Assembly: GCF_007995155.1 (NCBI RefSeq)
Contig: NZ_CP042593.1
Coordinates: forward strand, 2,274,001 to 2,338,000
Length of the DNA stretch: 64,000 bases
Source: Cytobacillus dafuensis
GTDB lineage: Bacteria > Bacillota > Bacilli > Bacillales > Cytobacillaceae
Direction: 5' to 3'
Shown here: piece by piece, positions 44,079 through 51,582 of the stretch
Layout: each line of letters begins with the position of its first letter
Numbering within the stretch: the first letter of the stretch is position 1
Notes under the pieces: model-generated
Databases searched by the model: none
What the model was told of the DNA's origin: nothing
What the model saw: only the letters and a program-made list of their open reading frames with translations
Position numbers and translations under genes: made by a program

Positions 44079-44105
44079 TATGTCATCTATAAGGTGTCAG
44101 GCACC
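44061..44105 (+). repeat. Stem-loop at the ubiD stop and GGTGTCAGGCACC palindrome
   Basis: ATAGATGAC/GTCATCTAT (44061-44069 and 44082-44090) forms a 9-bp stem overlapping the ubiD stop codon with no T-run, so it is not a typical terminator. Directly after it GGTGTCAGGCACC (44093-44105) is a short palindrome of a type I recall as common between genes in Bacillaceae. The remaining 100 bases before the first shell gene show nothing else. Confidence 0.6.
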
Positions 44106-44205
44106 ATTCGTAGACAATCGTCCTTGTGGAGTGGATAGTTTGGGATAAAACAATATTATAATCCTTTTATACATCTATCTGACATTGTAAAGGGAGGGAT
44201 GATTA

Positions 44206-44469
44206 ATGAAAGCAATCGGTATGATTGAAACGAGAGGACTAACAGCAGCCATTGAGGCACTTGATTCGATGGCAAAGGCAGCGAATGTAAGTCTTGTTGA
44301 TTTAAAAAGAGTTGGATCTGGTCTTGTTACCGTCATTGTAGAGGGTGATGTTGCAGCGGTAACTGCTGCAGTTGAAGTTGGAAAGACAGCACATAGCAGG
44401 ACTGGTGGAGAACTTGTCTCTTTTAATGTCATTCCTCGTCCACATTCAGAACTTGCTAAGATTCTTTAA
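44206..44469 (+). CDS. BMC-domain shell protein, hexamer type (BMC-H 1)
   Basis: An 87-residue single BMC domain: [20 protein letters not shown], then [19 protein letters not shown] and the conserved VIPRPHSEL end. It forms hexameric tiles of a protein shell whose central pore faces the transported metabolites. It is the shortest and most canonical of the three and likely the main facet protein. Ribosome site AGGGAGG. Confidence 0.95.
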   Translation: MKAIGMIETRGLTAAIEALDSMAKAANVSLVDLKRVGSGLVTVIVEGDVAAVTAAVEVGKTAHSRTGGELVSFNVIPRPHSELAKIL

Positions 44470-44485
44470 TAGGAAGTGATTATTT

Positions 44486-45475
44486 TTGTCTGAATTTATG
44501 AAAAGTGTTGTGAAAGAAGTATTAAAGCCAACGCAAAAACCTAAGGAAAATCCTCTGTTTGGAAGTGAAACCAAGTTTTTATATACGAAATCAATCATAA
44601 ATAAAACAGCAGAAAGTAAACAAAATCAGACAATACAAGGAATAAGTCGTCCAAATTATCAACAAAAGAATCTACAAAAAAGACTATCAGGTATTTCAGT
44701 GGATTCTCCTAATCAAACAGAAAATCACTCTCCTAAAGCTGGATTCATTAGTCAACCAAACTCTCAATCACCTAGAAACAGTGTCGAGGGCTCACTTTCG
44801 AAATTACAAGCCCTATCGCTTGTTCAAGGAAATAACCCTATAAACACACATCACCAAGCCAATATCACAGTAAATCGAAATTTATTTAATGAAGAAAGTC
44901 AGTTTATTGGCCAATCAAGGGAAGGTGTGAAAGCGTGGGTATTTTCAGGCCTTCATCCAAATCTTCATCCATCCTTTCAGCGTTCGTTAAAGTCTAATTC
45001 AATTGGTGTTATTGTTGCGGAAAAATGTTCTGTTGGCCAGCTATTTTTATTAAATGATATTTTAAGAGAATTTTCTTCGATTAAATATTGCTTGACATGG
45101 GATAAGAATAGCAAACAAGACTTTGTTCTTGAGTTATATGAAGATCAGACAAAAATACTTACGCAAGCAGTGAAAATGCTGTTTCAAAGGCTTTCACAAA
45201 ATTCATTCAAACCAATTCAAGTCTTCAAGGCTAACTCTCCAGGCCCATGGCTGACAAAGCAGCTCGGTTTAAAAACACATGTTGATGGAGCTGCAGTTAT
45301 TGAAGGTATTGATTATTATTCAGCAATCCTCCTCTTAGACCGTTTATTAAAAAAATCACCGGGTACAACTTTTGATTATTCAATAGAAAAAAAATACTTA
45401 CTTCTATATGGAAATTACGAAATTATTTCACAAGTATCAGAAGAATTGAAGAACCAGGCTGAAAGATTAATGTAG
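44486..45475 (+). CDS. BMC-locus protein with amphipathic N-terminal helix, long disordered linker and two degenerate BMC-like domains
   Basis: A 329-residue protein I do not recognise as a named family. Residues 2-14 (SEFMKSVVKEVLK) would form a short amphipathic helix followed by Pro/Lys, like the encapsulation peptides of BMC cargo. Residues 15-150 are Ser/Asn/Gln-rich and look disordered, with a second short helix SKLQALSLVQ near 105. Residues about 182-240 (IGVIVAEKCSVGQLFLLNDI) and 269-325 (AAVIEGIDYYSAILLLDRLL, then LLLYGNYEIISQVSEEL) each follow the hydrophobic spacing of a BMC domain but lack its Gly/Ala motifs. TTG start with AGGAAGTGA. Possible roles are shell-to-cargo scaffold or divergent tandem-domain shell protein. 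Confidence 0.75.
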   Translation: MSEFMKSVVKEVLKPTQKPKENPLFGSETKFLYTKSIINKTAESKQNQTIQGISRPNYQQKNLQKRLSGISVDSPNQTENHSPKAGFISQPNSQSPRNSVEGSLSKLQALSLVQGNNPINTHHQANITVNRNLFNEESQFIGQSREGVKAWVFSGLHPNLHPSFQRSLKSNSIGVIVAEKCSVGQLFLLNDILREFSSIKYCLTWDKNSKQDFVLELYEDQTKILTQAVKMLFQRLSQNSFKPIQVFKANSPGPWLTKQLGLKTHVDGAAVIEGIDYYSAILLLDRLLKKSPGTTFDYSIEKKYLLLYGNYEIISQVSEELKNQAERLM

Positions 45476-45509
45476 TTTCTTTAAGTCAATTTGATAGGAG
45501 GCAATTCAT

Positions 45510-45878
45510 TTGCATGCATTAGGGTTAATTGAAACAGTTGGCTATTTAACAGCTGTTTCGGCTGCAGATGCTGCCGTTAAAGCAGCTAATGTTGAGATTG
45601 TAGGTATTGAAAAGGTAATTGGTGTGAGCGGCTACCTCGGTGTGACCATCCATTTAAGTGGGGATGTAGCGGCTGTTAAATCTGCAGTTGATGCTGGAAA
45701 GAGCGCTGCAGATCGAGTAGGAAAGGTTATTTCTTCACATGTCATCCCGAGAGCTCATAACGAAGTGGCCAATAAGCTACTTCCGAATTTTAAGCTTGAG
45801 AAGAAATCTATAATTAAGGATGAAAATGACTTAACAACAGAAGGTAACTTAGAAGATACGGATCATTCAAATGAATAG
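45510..45878 (+). CDS. BMC-domain shell protein with C-terminal extension (BMC-H 2)
   Basis: A 122-residue BMC protein: [20 protein letters not shown], then [20 protein letters not shown] and [17 protein letters not shown]. After the domain (about 88) there is an acidic 33-residue tail ending [12 protein letters not shown]. The insert GVSGYLGV in the pore-adjacent strand is longer than in its neighbours, suggesting a different pore. TTG start with GGAGG eight bases upstream. Confidence 0.92.
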   Translation: MHALGLIETVGYLTAVSAADAAVKAANVEIVGIEKVIGVSGYLGVTIHLSGDVAAVKSAVDAGKSAADRVGKVISSHVIPRAHNEVANKLLPNFKLEKKSIIKDENDLTTEGNLEDTDHSNE

Positions 45879-45897
45879 TAAATGGGGAGGAAAAATC

Positions 45898-46182
45898 ATG
45901 GGTGAAGCTTTAGGTTTAGTAGAAACAAAGGGTTTAGTCGGGGCAGTTGAAGCGGCAGATGCAATGGTTAAGGCAGCAAATGTTGAAATTTGCGGATATG
46001 AGAAGGTAGGCTTCGGATTAGTAACAGTTATGGTAAGAGGTGATGTGGGTGCTGTGAAAGCGGCAACCGATGCAGGAGCAGATGCAGCTAGCCGCGTTGG
46101 GGAGCTAGTATCCGTCCATGTAATTCCTAGACCACATAGTGAAGTTGAGAGAGTGTTATTATCCAAAAACAGTGGTGAATAG
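45898..46182 (+). CDS. BMC-domain shell protein (BMC-H 3)
   Basis: A 94-residue BMC domain: [20 protein letters not shown], then [20 protein letters not shown] and [17 protein letters not shown]. Canonical PduA/EutM-like facet protein. The start at 45898 has GGGGAGG ten bases upstream; the longer reading from 45871 overlaps the end of the previous gene and is unlikely. Confidence 0.95.
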   Translation: MGEALGLVETKGLVGAVEAADAMVKAANVEICGYEKVGFGLVTVMVRGDVGAVKAATDAGADAASRVGELVSVHVIPRPHSEVERVLLSKNSGE

Positions 46183-46184
46183 TG

Positions 46185-46928
46185 ATGGGCATTGAAAGGC
46201 AGAGTGCGCTGACGGAAAACACTCTGTATGAACTGTGTAATCGAAATGGCAGTGGAAGGCGAATCAATAAGAGAAAACCATATGTCCTGGCTCTTATCAC
46301 CTCTCATTTGATTGGAATGGAACCAGGACTATCTTATTTGAGAGATTTATCGAATGCTCAAATGATGCTGCGAATTTCTGCAGAAGATGAACTGTTCTCA
46401 CATTTTTCATTACAAGAGCTTGTGAATTTAATTGGAAACGATGATTGGATTCTGCAAAGAGAATTATCTGAAATGATCATTAATCAGGTGGATATTATTT
46501 TTTTACCAATCCTCTCATTCTCACTCGTTTCAGATATTCTTTCATATAATGATCGAAGACTATTGGTTCGAATCATTTTAAAGGCAATATTATCCGGAAA
46601 AAAAGTAATCGGATTGAGATTAGGAGCAGACCCCTATCATCCAATTTGGCGAATGAAGGGCATGGATAAAGGACCACAGATTTTAAAAAGAAAACTTCAA
46701 GAGCAATTGCAAGGGTTAAAGTCATTGGGGATTAAATTAATTGATACAAATGAAAAAATAGACTTTACTTTTGAAAAAGCATATAAAAAATCAATTATTA
46801 CGGAGAAAACGATTCGATATGTCCATCAAAACAATCAATCATTTTTATTTATTTCGAATGAGACAATTTTAACACCACTTGCCAAGGATTTGGCAAGAGA
46901 GTTGAAAATATCATTAATTACAGAATAA
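46185..46928 (+). CDS. Flavoprotein-like protein of BMC locus, function unknown
   Basis: A 247-residue soluble protein. After about 28 residues KPYVLALITSHLIGMEPGLS begins a Rossmann-like fold; IIFLPILSFSLVSDILSYND and ILKAILSGKKVIGLRLGADP resemble the later strands of the flavoprotein (UbiX/PF02441-like) family, and LFISNETILTPLAKDLAREL ends it. Proteins of this broad type occur in several BMC operons, but the FMN-binding residues are not clear here. It could be a flavin-related accessory or a degenerate relative. Starts next to the BMC-H 3 stop, before the vertex gene. Confidence 0.5.
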   Translation: MGIERQSALTENTLYELCNRNGSGRRINKRKPYVLALITSHLIGMEPGLSYLRDLSNAQMMLRISAEDELFSHFSLQELVNLIGNDDWILQRELSEMIINQVDIIFLPILSFSLVSDILSYNDRRLLVRIILKAILSGKKVIGLRLGADPYHPIWRMKGMDKGPQILKRKLQEQLQGLKSLGIKLIDTNEKIDFTFEKAYKKSIITEKTIRYVHQNNQSFLFISNETILTPLAKDLARELKISLITE

Positions 46929-46942
46929 GGGGACGGTCTTTT

Positions 46943-47221
46943 ATGCAAATGGGAATAGTGGTTGGTCGGATTACTGCAACGAGAAAGGATGAAAATCTAG
47001 TAGGTACGAAGCTATTAATTACACAACCGATTGGACTAGACGGACAAGTTCTGCCAAACCCCATTATTGCCGTTGATACTGTTGGAGCTGGAATTGGTGA
47101 AAGGGTAATATATGTAACTGGAAGTATGGCTTCAAGAGCTATCAGGAACAAAGATGCGCCCATTGATGCTGCAATTATAGGAATTATTGATAGTTTAGAG
47201 GGAACGACGTTGGGAGGGTAA
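46943..47221 (+). CDS. BMC vertex protein (EutN/CcmL family, BMC-P)
   Basis: A 92-residue pentamer-forming protein closing the vertices of the icosahedral shell: MQMGIVVGRITATRKDENLV, then LLITQPIGLDG, VAVDTVGAG-type segment AVDTVGAGIGERVIYVTGS and AAIIGIIDSLEG. With three BMC-H genes the set is enough for a closed shell. Confidence 0.95.
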   Translation: MQMGIVVGRITATRKDENLVGTKLLITQPIGLDGQVLPNPIIAVDTVGAGIGERVIYVTGSMASRAIRNKDAPIDAAIIGIIDSLEGTTLGG

Positions 47222-47223
47222 CA

Positions 47224-49047
47224 ATGGACGCTCTAAAAATTAAAGAAGCAATACAATATAGGAAATTAATAGATGTTTTGTTGAATCCAAACCTCTATGC
47301 GGACATTGTTCTAAGAGGAGGATATTTTATCAATGTGATTACCCGTGAAATCTATGAAGCGGATGTAGCGATAAAAGGCCAATATATTTTAATGGTCGGT
47401 GATGCAAAAGATTTAATTGGTCCTAAAACGATTATAGAAGAGGTACGTGGAAAATTTATATGTCCTGGTTTTATTGATTCACATATGCATTTTGAAAGTG
47501 CGATGCTTACTTGTACAGAATTTTCAAAGCTATCTATTCCAACTGGAACGACAACATTAATCGGTGATCCACATGAGATAGGAAATGTTCTCGGTGTTCA
47601 AGGAATGAAAGCGATGATTGAGGAAGCCAAGACTCTTCCAAATCGAATCTTATTCACTGTTCCTTGTGCAGTGCCTGACGCACCTGGTCTTGAAACATCA
47701 GGATTTGATGTTTCAGCTAAGGACATGAAGGAATTATTAAATGACCCATATGTTCAAGGAATCGGTGAGATTCAAAGCTTTAGCAATATCCAGCCTGTTT
47801 ATCAGCATGCCCCAGAATTGATTGATGATCTTGTTGCAGCCGTTTCTTATGCGAACAGTATTGGGAAAACGGTTGAAGGTAATGCCCCTGGTTTATTTGG
47901 AAAAGAGCTTGCTGCGCATATTATTAGCGGAGGCACACATGTATCCTGTCATGAAACGACAACAAAGGAAGAGACGGTAGAAAAGCTTCGTTATGGCGTT
48001 AGTGTATTCATGAGGGAAGGCTCATCACAAAGGAATATGGCTGAATGCATTAGAGCGATTACGGAAGATGGATTGGATTCAAGAAGGGCGATTCTTGTTT
48101 CAGATGATATGGTTCCAGCTGATCTTCTGAAGTATGGCCATATGAATGATATTGTTCGACGTACTATTCATGAGGGGATTGACCCAGTCGAAGCCATTCA
48201 AATGGCAACGATTAACCCAGCGACTCATTTTGGTTTTAAAGATGTGGGTGTTATTGCTCCTGGAAAGCGTGCGGATGTTGTTGTAATAAGTGATTTAATG
48301 AATATGACAATTGATCAAGTCTATCTTGGAGGAAAAAAAGCGGCCGAAAAAGGAGAGCTTACTATTGAGATTTCCTCTTATATTTATCCAGAAACAGTGA
48401 AAAAATCGATAAAACGTAAAGCTGTTAATAAAGAAGATATTGTTATTAAAGCAAATGGAACTAAAGCAAATGGAACAAAGGCAAGAGTACGAGCAATCGA
48501 AGCAATTCCTTTTCAGAACCTAACAGGTGGAAGTGAATATACGCTTAATGTGAAAGATGGAACTGTACAGCCTTGCATACAGCAGGATGTATTGCCGCTT
48601 CTTGTAGTGGAACGTCACGGAAGAACAGGGAAAATTGGAAAAACCTTTTTACACGGCTTTGATCTGAAATTCGGTGCTATCGCTGAAAGTGTTGCCCACG
48701 ATACACATAATATTATCGCAACTGGTACGAATTATGAGGATATAGTGACGGCTATCAATCGAGTAATCGCAATGGGTGGCGGAATTGCTATGATCAAAGA
48801 TAGCAAAGTAGTTGGCGACTTGCCGCTCCGAATTGGAGGATTAATGACAGATGAATTATCAGGCAAGGAATTAAGTGAAAAGGTTGATGAGTTATCTAAG
48901 CTTGCAAAGAATGAGCTTGGATGCGGAATAGAAGTACCGTTCATGCATTTGTCCTTTTGGTCACTTGTTACAAGTCCTAAGTGGAAAATTACGGATATGG
49001 GCTTGATTGATGTTGATAAATTTGAAATCATACCGACGATTGTTTAA
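47224..49047 (+). CDS. AdeC-family deaminase inside the BMC operon; proposed 4-aminoimidazole deaminase
   Basis: A 607-residue paralogue of the adenine deaminase at 28.9 kb with the same metal motifs: PGFIDSHMHFESAMLTCTEF (about 78), TTLIGDPHEIGNVLG (about 113), LVSDDMVPADLL (about 293) and VERHGRTGKIGKTF with AHDTHNIIATGTNYED (about 460-505). The presence of a separate ade makes a second adenine deaminase redundant, and an amino-azole substrate fits the pathway. Between the two catalytic parts is a tandem five-residue repeat KANGTKANGT (direct 15-base repeats at 48448-48477). GGGAGGG ribosome site, two bases after the vertex gene. Confidence 0.85.
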   Translation: MDALKIKEAIQYRKLIDVLLNPNLYADIVLRGGYFINVITREIYEADVAIKGQYILMVGDAKDLIGPKTIIEEVRGKFICPGFIDSHMHFESAMLTCTEFSKLSIPTGTTTLIGDPHEIGNVLGVQGMKAMIEEAKTLPNRILFTVPCAVPDAPGLETSGFDVSAKDMKELLNDPYVQGIGEIQSFSNIQPVYQHAPELIDDLVAAVSYANSIGKTVEGNAPGLFGKELAAHIISGGTHVSCHETTTKEETVEKLRYGVSVFMREGSSQRNMAECIRAITEDGLDSRRAILVSDDMVPADLLKYGHMNDIVRRTIHEGIDPVEAIQMATINPATHFGFKDVGVIAPGKRADVVVISDLMNMTIDQVYLGGKKAAEKGELTIEISSYIYPETVKKSIKRKAVNKEDIVIKANGTKANGTKARVRAIEAIPFQNLTGGSEYTLNVKDGTVQPCIQQDVLPLLVVERHGRTGKIGKTFLHGFDLKFGAIAESVAHDTHNIIATGTNYEDIVTAINRVIAMGGGIAMIKDSKVVGDLPLRIGGLMTDELSGKELSEKVDELSKLAKNELGCGIEVPFMHLSFWSLVTSPKWKITDMGLIDVDKFEIIPTIV

Positions 49048-49087
49048 GGGTCATGCCCTTTGAAAAACTTAATTTTGGAGGGAAATC

Positions 49088-49771
49088 ATGGGAGTCAAAT
49101 TAGTAGATTTAACTCAGGAAATCTATCATGGGATGCCAGTCTTCCCTCTTCATCCATCAACAATGATTTTTACCAATATTACACATGAAGAATCAGAAAA
49201 AAAGATTGGTTTTCCTTTTGCTACCAACAATTTAATTATAAATGAGCATGGTCCAACCCATAGCGATGCTACATATGAATATGATCCTAATGGGAAATAC
49301 ATTGATGAGATGCCTTTAGAATATTTTTATGGCCCTGCAGTATGTCTGGATCTATCACATGTTTCTCCAGACCGCTCTATTAGTAGTCGCGATCTTGAAG
49401 AGTCATTAGCGGGGTCAGGGCAATTTATTGAAAAAGGAGACATTGTTCTGCTCTACACTGGGCATTACAACCGCTCATACGGGACGGAGAATTGGCTTAC
49501 AACCTATACAGGTCTTGATTATCATGCAGCAAAGTGGCTGGCTGAATTGGGTGTCGTCAATATTGGAATAGATGCACCTGCAATTGATCATCCAGATGAC
49601 CCTAATTACTCAGGGCATTTAATATGCAGAGAATATGGCATGACAAACACTGAGAATCTTTGTAATCTTGACCAAATCGCAGGTATGCGTTTTTTATACT
49701 TCGGTCTACCGCTTCGGATTCGAAAAGGAACGGGTTCCCCTATCCGTGCAGTCGCTGTTTTCATTGAATAA
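49088..49771 (+). CDS. Cyclase-family (kynurenine-formamidase-like) hydrolase; proposed imidazolonase
   Basis: A 227-residue metal hydrolase of the cyclase family: MGVKLVDLTQEIYHGMPVFP at the start, the metal motif NEHGPTHSDATYEYDP (about 55-70), DIVLLYTGHYNRSYG and the conserved NIGIDAPAIDHPDDP (about 158-172). Members hydrolyse formamides or cyclic amides using Zn or Mn. In this operon, opening of the five-membered 4-imidazolone ring to formiminoglycine is my inference; another amide substrate is possible. Confidence 0.82.
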   Translation: MGVKLVDLTQEIYHGMPVFPLHPSTMIFTNITHEESEKKIGFPFATNNLIINEHGPTHSDATYEYDPNGKYIDEMPLEYFYGPAVCLDLSHVSPDRSISSRDLEESLAGSGQFIEKGDIVLLYTGHYNRSYGTENWLTTYTGLDYHAAKWLAELGVVNIGIDAPAIDHPDDPNYSGHLICREYGMTNTENLCNLDQIAGMRFLYFGLPLRIRKGTGSPIRAVAVFIE

Positions 49772-49788
49772 AATTGGTGGGTGATTTC

Positions 49789-50412
49789 ATGAGAAATGTT
49801 TTTAATAGAGAAAAAATCCGTGAAGAAATCATTATTCCTCCTTATGAAGGGAGGAGTGCTTTTTTAAGAAAAGGAGAAGAGCTCATCATCATCGATTTGG
49901 AAGGTAAGCAGGTTGGTGATTTTATCTGCTTTAGTCATTCCGATCCTACAGAACATGTTTCCCCTGTCCATATGAGAGCTTCTTTAAGCAGCATCCGTTT
50001 AAAAAAAGGAGATCTCCTCTATAGTAATCGGCGCCGCCCCCTTATGCAGCTTTTAGAAGATACGGTGGGAGTTCATGATATCTTCTTCCCAGCATGTGAT
50101 TATTACCGTTATAAAATTGATTTCGATAAAGAGGATCATCCAAATTGCCACGATAATCTTGAAACAGCTCTAAAAAAGTACAAAATTCAACCTGCTGTCA
50201 TTCCGGATCCAATTAATCTTTTTATGAATAATGTGGTAGATGATTCGGGTGATTATGTAATCGAAGAACCGCTTTCAAAACCAGGTGATTATGTAAGATT
50301 AAAGGCTTTGGATGATGTAGTTATTGCTTGCACAACTTGTTCACAAGATATGGCTCCCGTGAACGGATGGAAGGTAACTTCATTAATAATGCAAATTGTG
50401 GAGGCGGAATAA
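49789..50412 (+). CDS. DUF1989 (urea-carboxylase-associated / CgdAB-like) protein; proposed formiminoglycine deiminase
   Basis: A 207-residue DUF1989 protein: EEIIIPPYEGRSAFLRKGEE at the start, LEGKQVGDFICFSHSDP, and the family-typical Cys motif IACTTCSQDMAPVNGW near 186-201. Two DUF1989 proteins form carboxyguanidine deiminase (CgdAB) in guanidine breakdown, showing that the fold can remove an imino nitrogen. Here no partner subunit or urea carboxylase is near. Acting on the formimino group is inferred from context. ATG 49789 has GGTGG; an earlier TTG start was rejected. Confidence 0.8.
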   Translation: MRNVFNREKIREEIIIPPYEGRSAFLRKGEELIIIDLEGKQVGDFICFSHSDPTEHVSPVHMRASLSSIRLKKGDLLYSNRRRPLMQLLEDTVGVHDIFFPACDYYRYKIDFDKEDHPNCHDNLETALKKYKIQPAVIPDPINLFMNNVVDDSGDYVIEEPLSKPGDYVRLKALDDVVIACTTCSQDMAPVNGWKVTSLIMQIVEAE

Positions 50413-51582
50413 ATGGATGAGATTCAATTTCTTCAAAGTTTACTCCGCACTAATAGTTCAAATCCCCCTGGAAACGAGCATAAAGTAACGGAAGTTTTTA
50501 TTGAAAGATGCAAGAAAATAGGTTTGCCATTTAAAATAACATATCTTGAAGAAAACCGAAGTAATTTGGAAATCACACTTAAGGGACATGGAGAAAAACA
50601 CTTAATCCTATGTGGGCATATGGATACGGTTTCACCGGGTAAGACCGAATGGGATTATCATCCTTATTCAGGTGAAATCGTTGAAGATAAGATATATGGA
50701 AGAGGAGCTTCTGACATGAAAAGCGGCCTAGCGGCCATGTATCTTGCTCTTGAATCCTTGTTTATAGAAAAGAAAACACCTCCTGCTACGATTACTTTTT
50801 TGGCAACTGCTGGTGAAGAAGTGGATAGCTGTGGTGCTAGGGTCTTTCTTGAAGGAAACGAAGCGAGAGTAATTGATGCACTTGTCATAGGCGAACCTAC
50901 AAATGAAAAGGTAGTAGTCGGACATAAAGGAGCTCTATGGCTCGAAATTACAACTTACGGAAAAACTGCTCACGGTTCTATGCCTGACCACGGTATAAAT
51001 GCTGTGGACCATATGGTAAGTATCATTAATATTTTGGAATCTATAAAAGTTGATTGGCAAATGGAGAAGCAGCCTCTCGGGAAGAGCAGTCTTGCTGTAA
51101 CAATGATAGAAGGCGGTATTCAAACAAATGTCATTCCTGATAGATGTACAATTCGAGTGGATATTCGGACAATACCTCCGCAAACTCATCAGACCTTAGT
51201 TGATGAGCTAAATAAAAGATTAGAAAGTCTAGTTGGAAAAAATGAAATCTATAAATTTAGTATTTCAATGATATTAGATCGTCCACCTATTTTAACCCCA
51301 GCTTCATCGAACATCATTCAATGTGCCTTAGCCATCAAAAATGAAATAGACTCAAACTGCTCAGGTGTTTCTTACTATACGGATGCAGCAGTTCTCAATC
51401 CTAGAAGTGAAATACCGACGTTAATATATGGACCTGGAGATGAGAAATTGGCTCATCAGCCAAATGAATGGGTTAGTATTTCCTCTTATAGACGCTCTAT
51501 CGATTTTTATAAAGCTTTGATTTTATCTTTTGATGAAAAAATGATAGCAGAGCCTAATCCATTTCGCGGAGGATTCAAATGA
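50413..51582 (+). CDS. M20 family amidohydrolase (ArgE/DapE-like); proposed N-formylglycine deformylase
   Basis: A 389-residue zinc amidohydrolase. Metal motifs are LILCGHMDTVSPGKTEWDYH (His-x-Asp, about 59-78), GRGASDMKSGLAAM (Asp, about 97), TAGEEVDSCGA (Glu-Glu, about 137) and VIGEPTNEKVVVGHKGA; the C-terminal His is in KLAHQPNEWVS. The family removes acyl groups from N-acyl amino acids and also includes YgeY of anaerobic urate breakdown. Hydrolysis of formylglycine to glycine and formate fits as the last step. It overlaps the next gene by ATGA. Confidence 0.85.
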   Translation: MDEIQFLQSLLRTNSSNPPGNEHKVTEVFIERCKKIGLPFKITYLEENRSNLEITLKGHGEKHLILCGHMDTVSPGKTEWDYHPYSGEIVEDKIYGRGASDMKSGLAAMYLALESLFIEKKTPPATITFLATAGEEVDSCGARVFLEGNEARVIDALVIGEPTNEKVVVGHKGALWLEITTYGKTAHGSMPDHGINAVDHMVSIINILESIKVDWQMEKQPLGKSSLAVTMIEGGIQTNVIPDRCTIRVDIRTIPPQTHQTLVDELNKRLESLVGKNEIYKFSISMILDRPPILTPASSNIIQCALAIKNEIDSNCSGVSYYTDAAVLNPRSEIPTLIYGPGDEKLAHQPNEWVSISSYRRSIDFYKALILSFDEKMIAEPNPFRGGFK

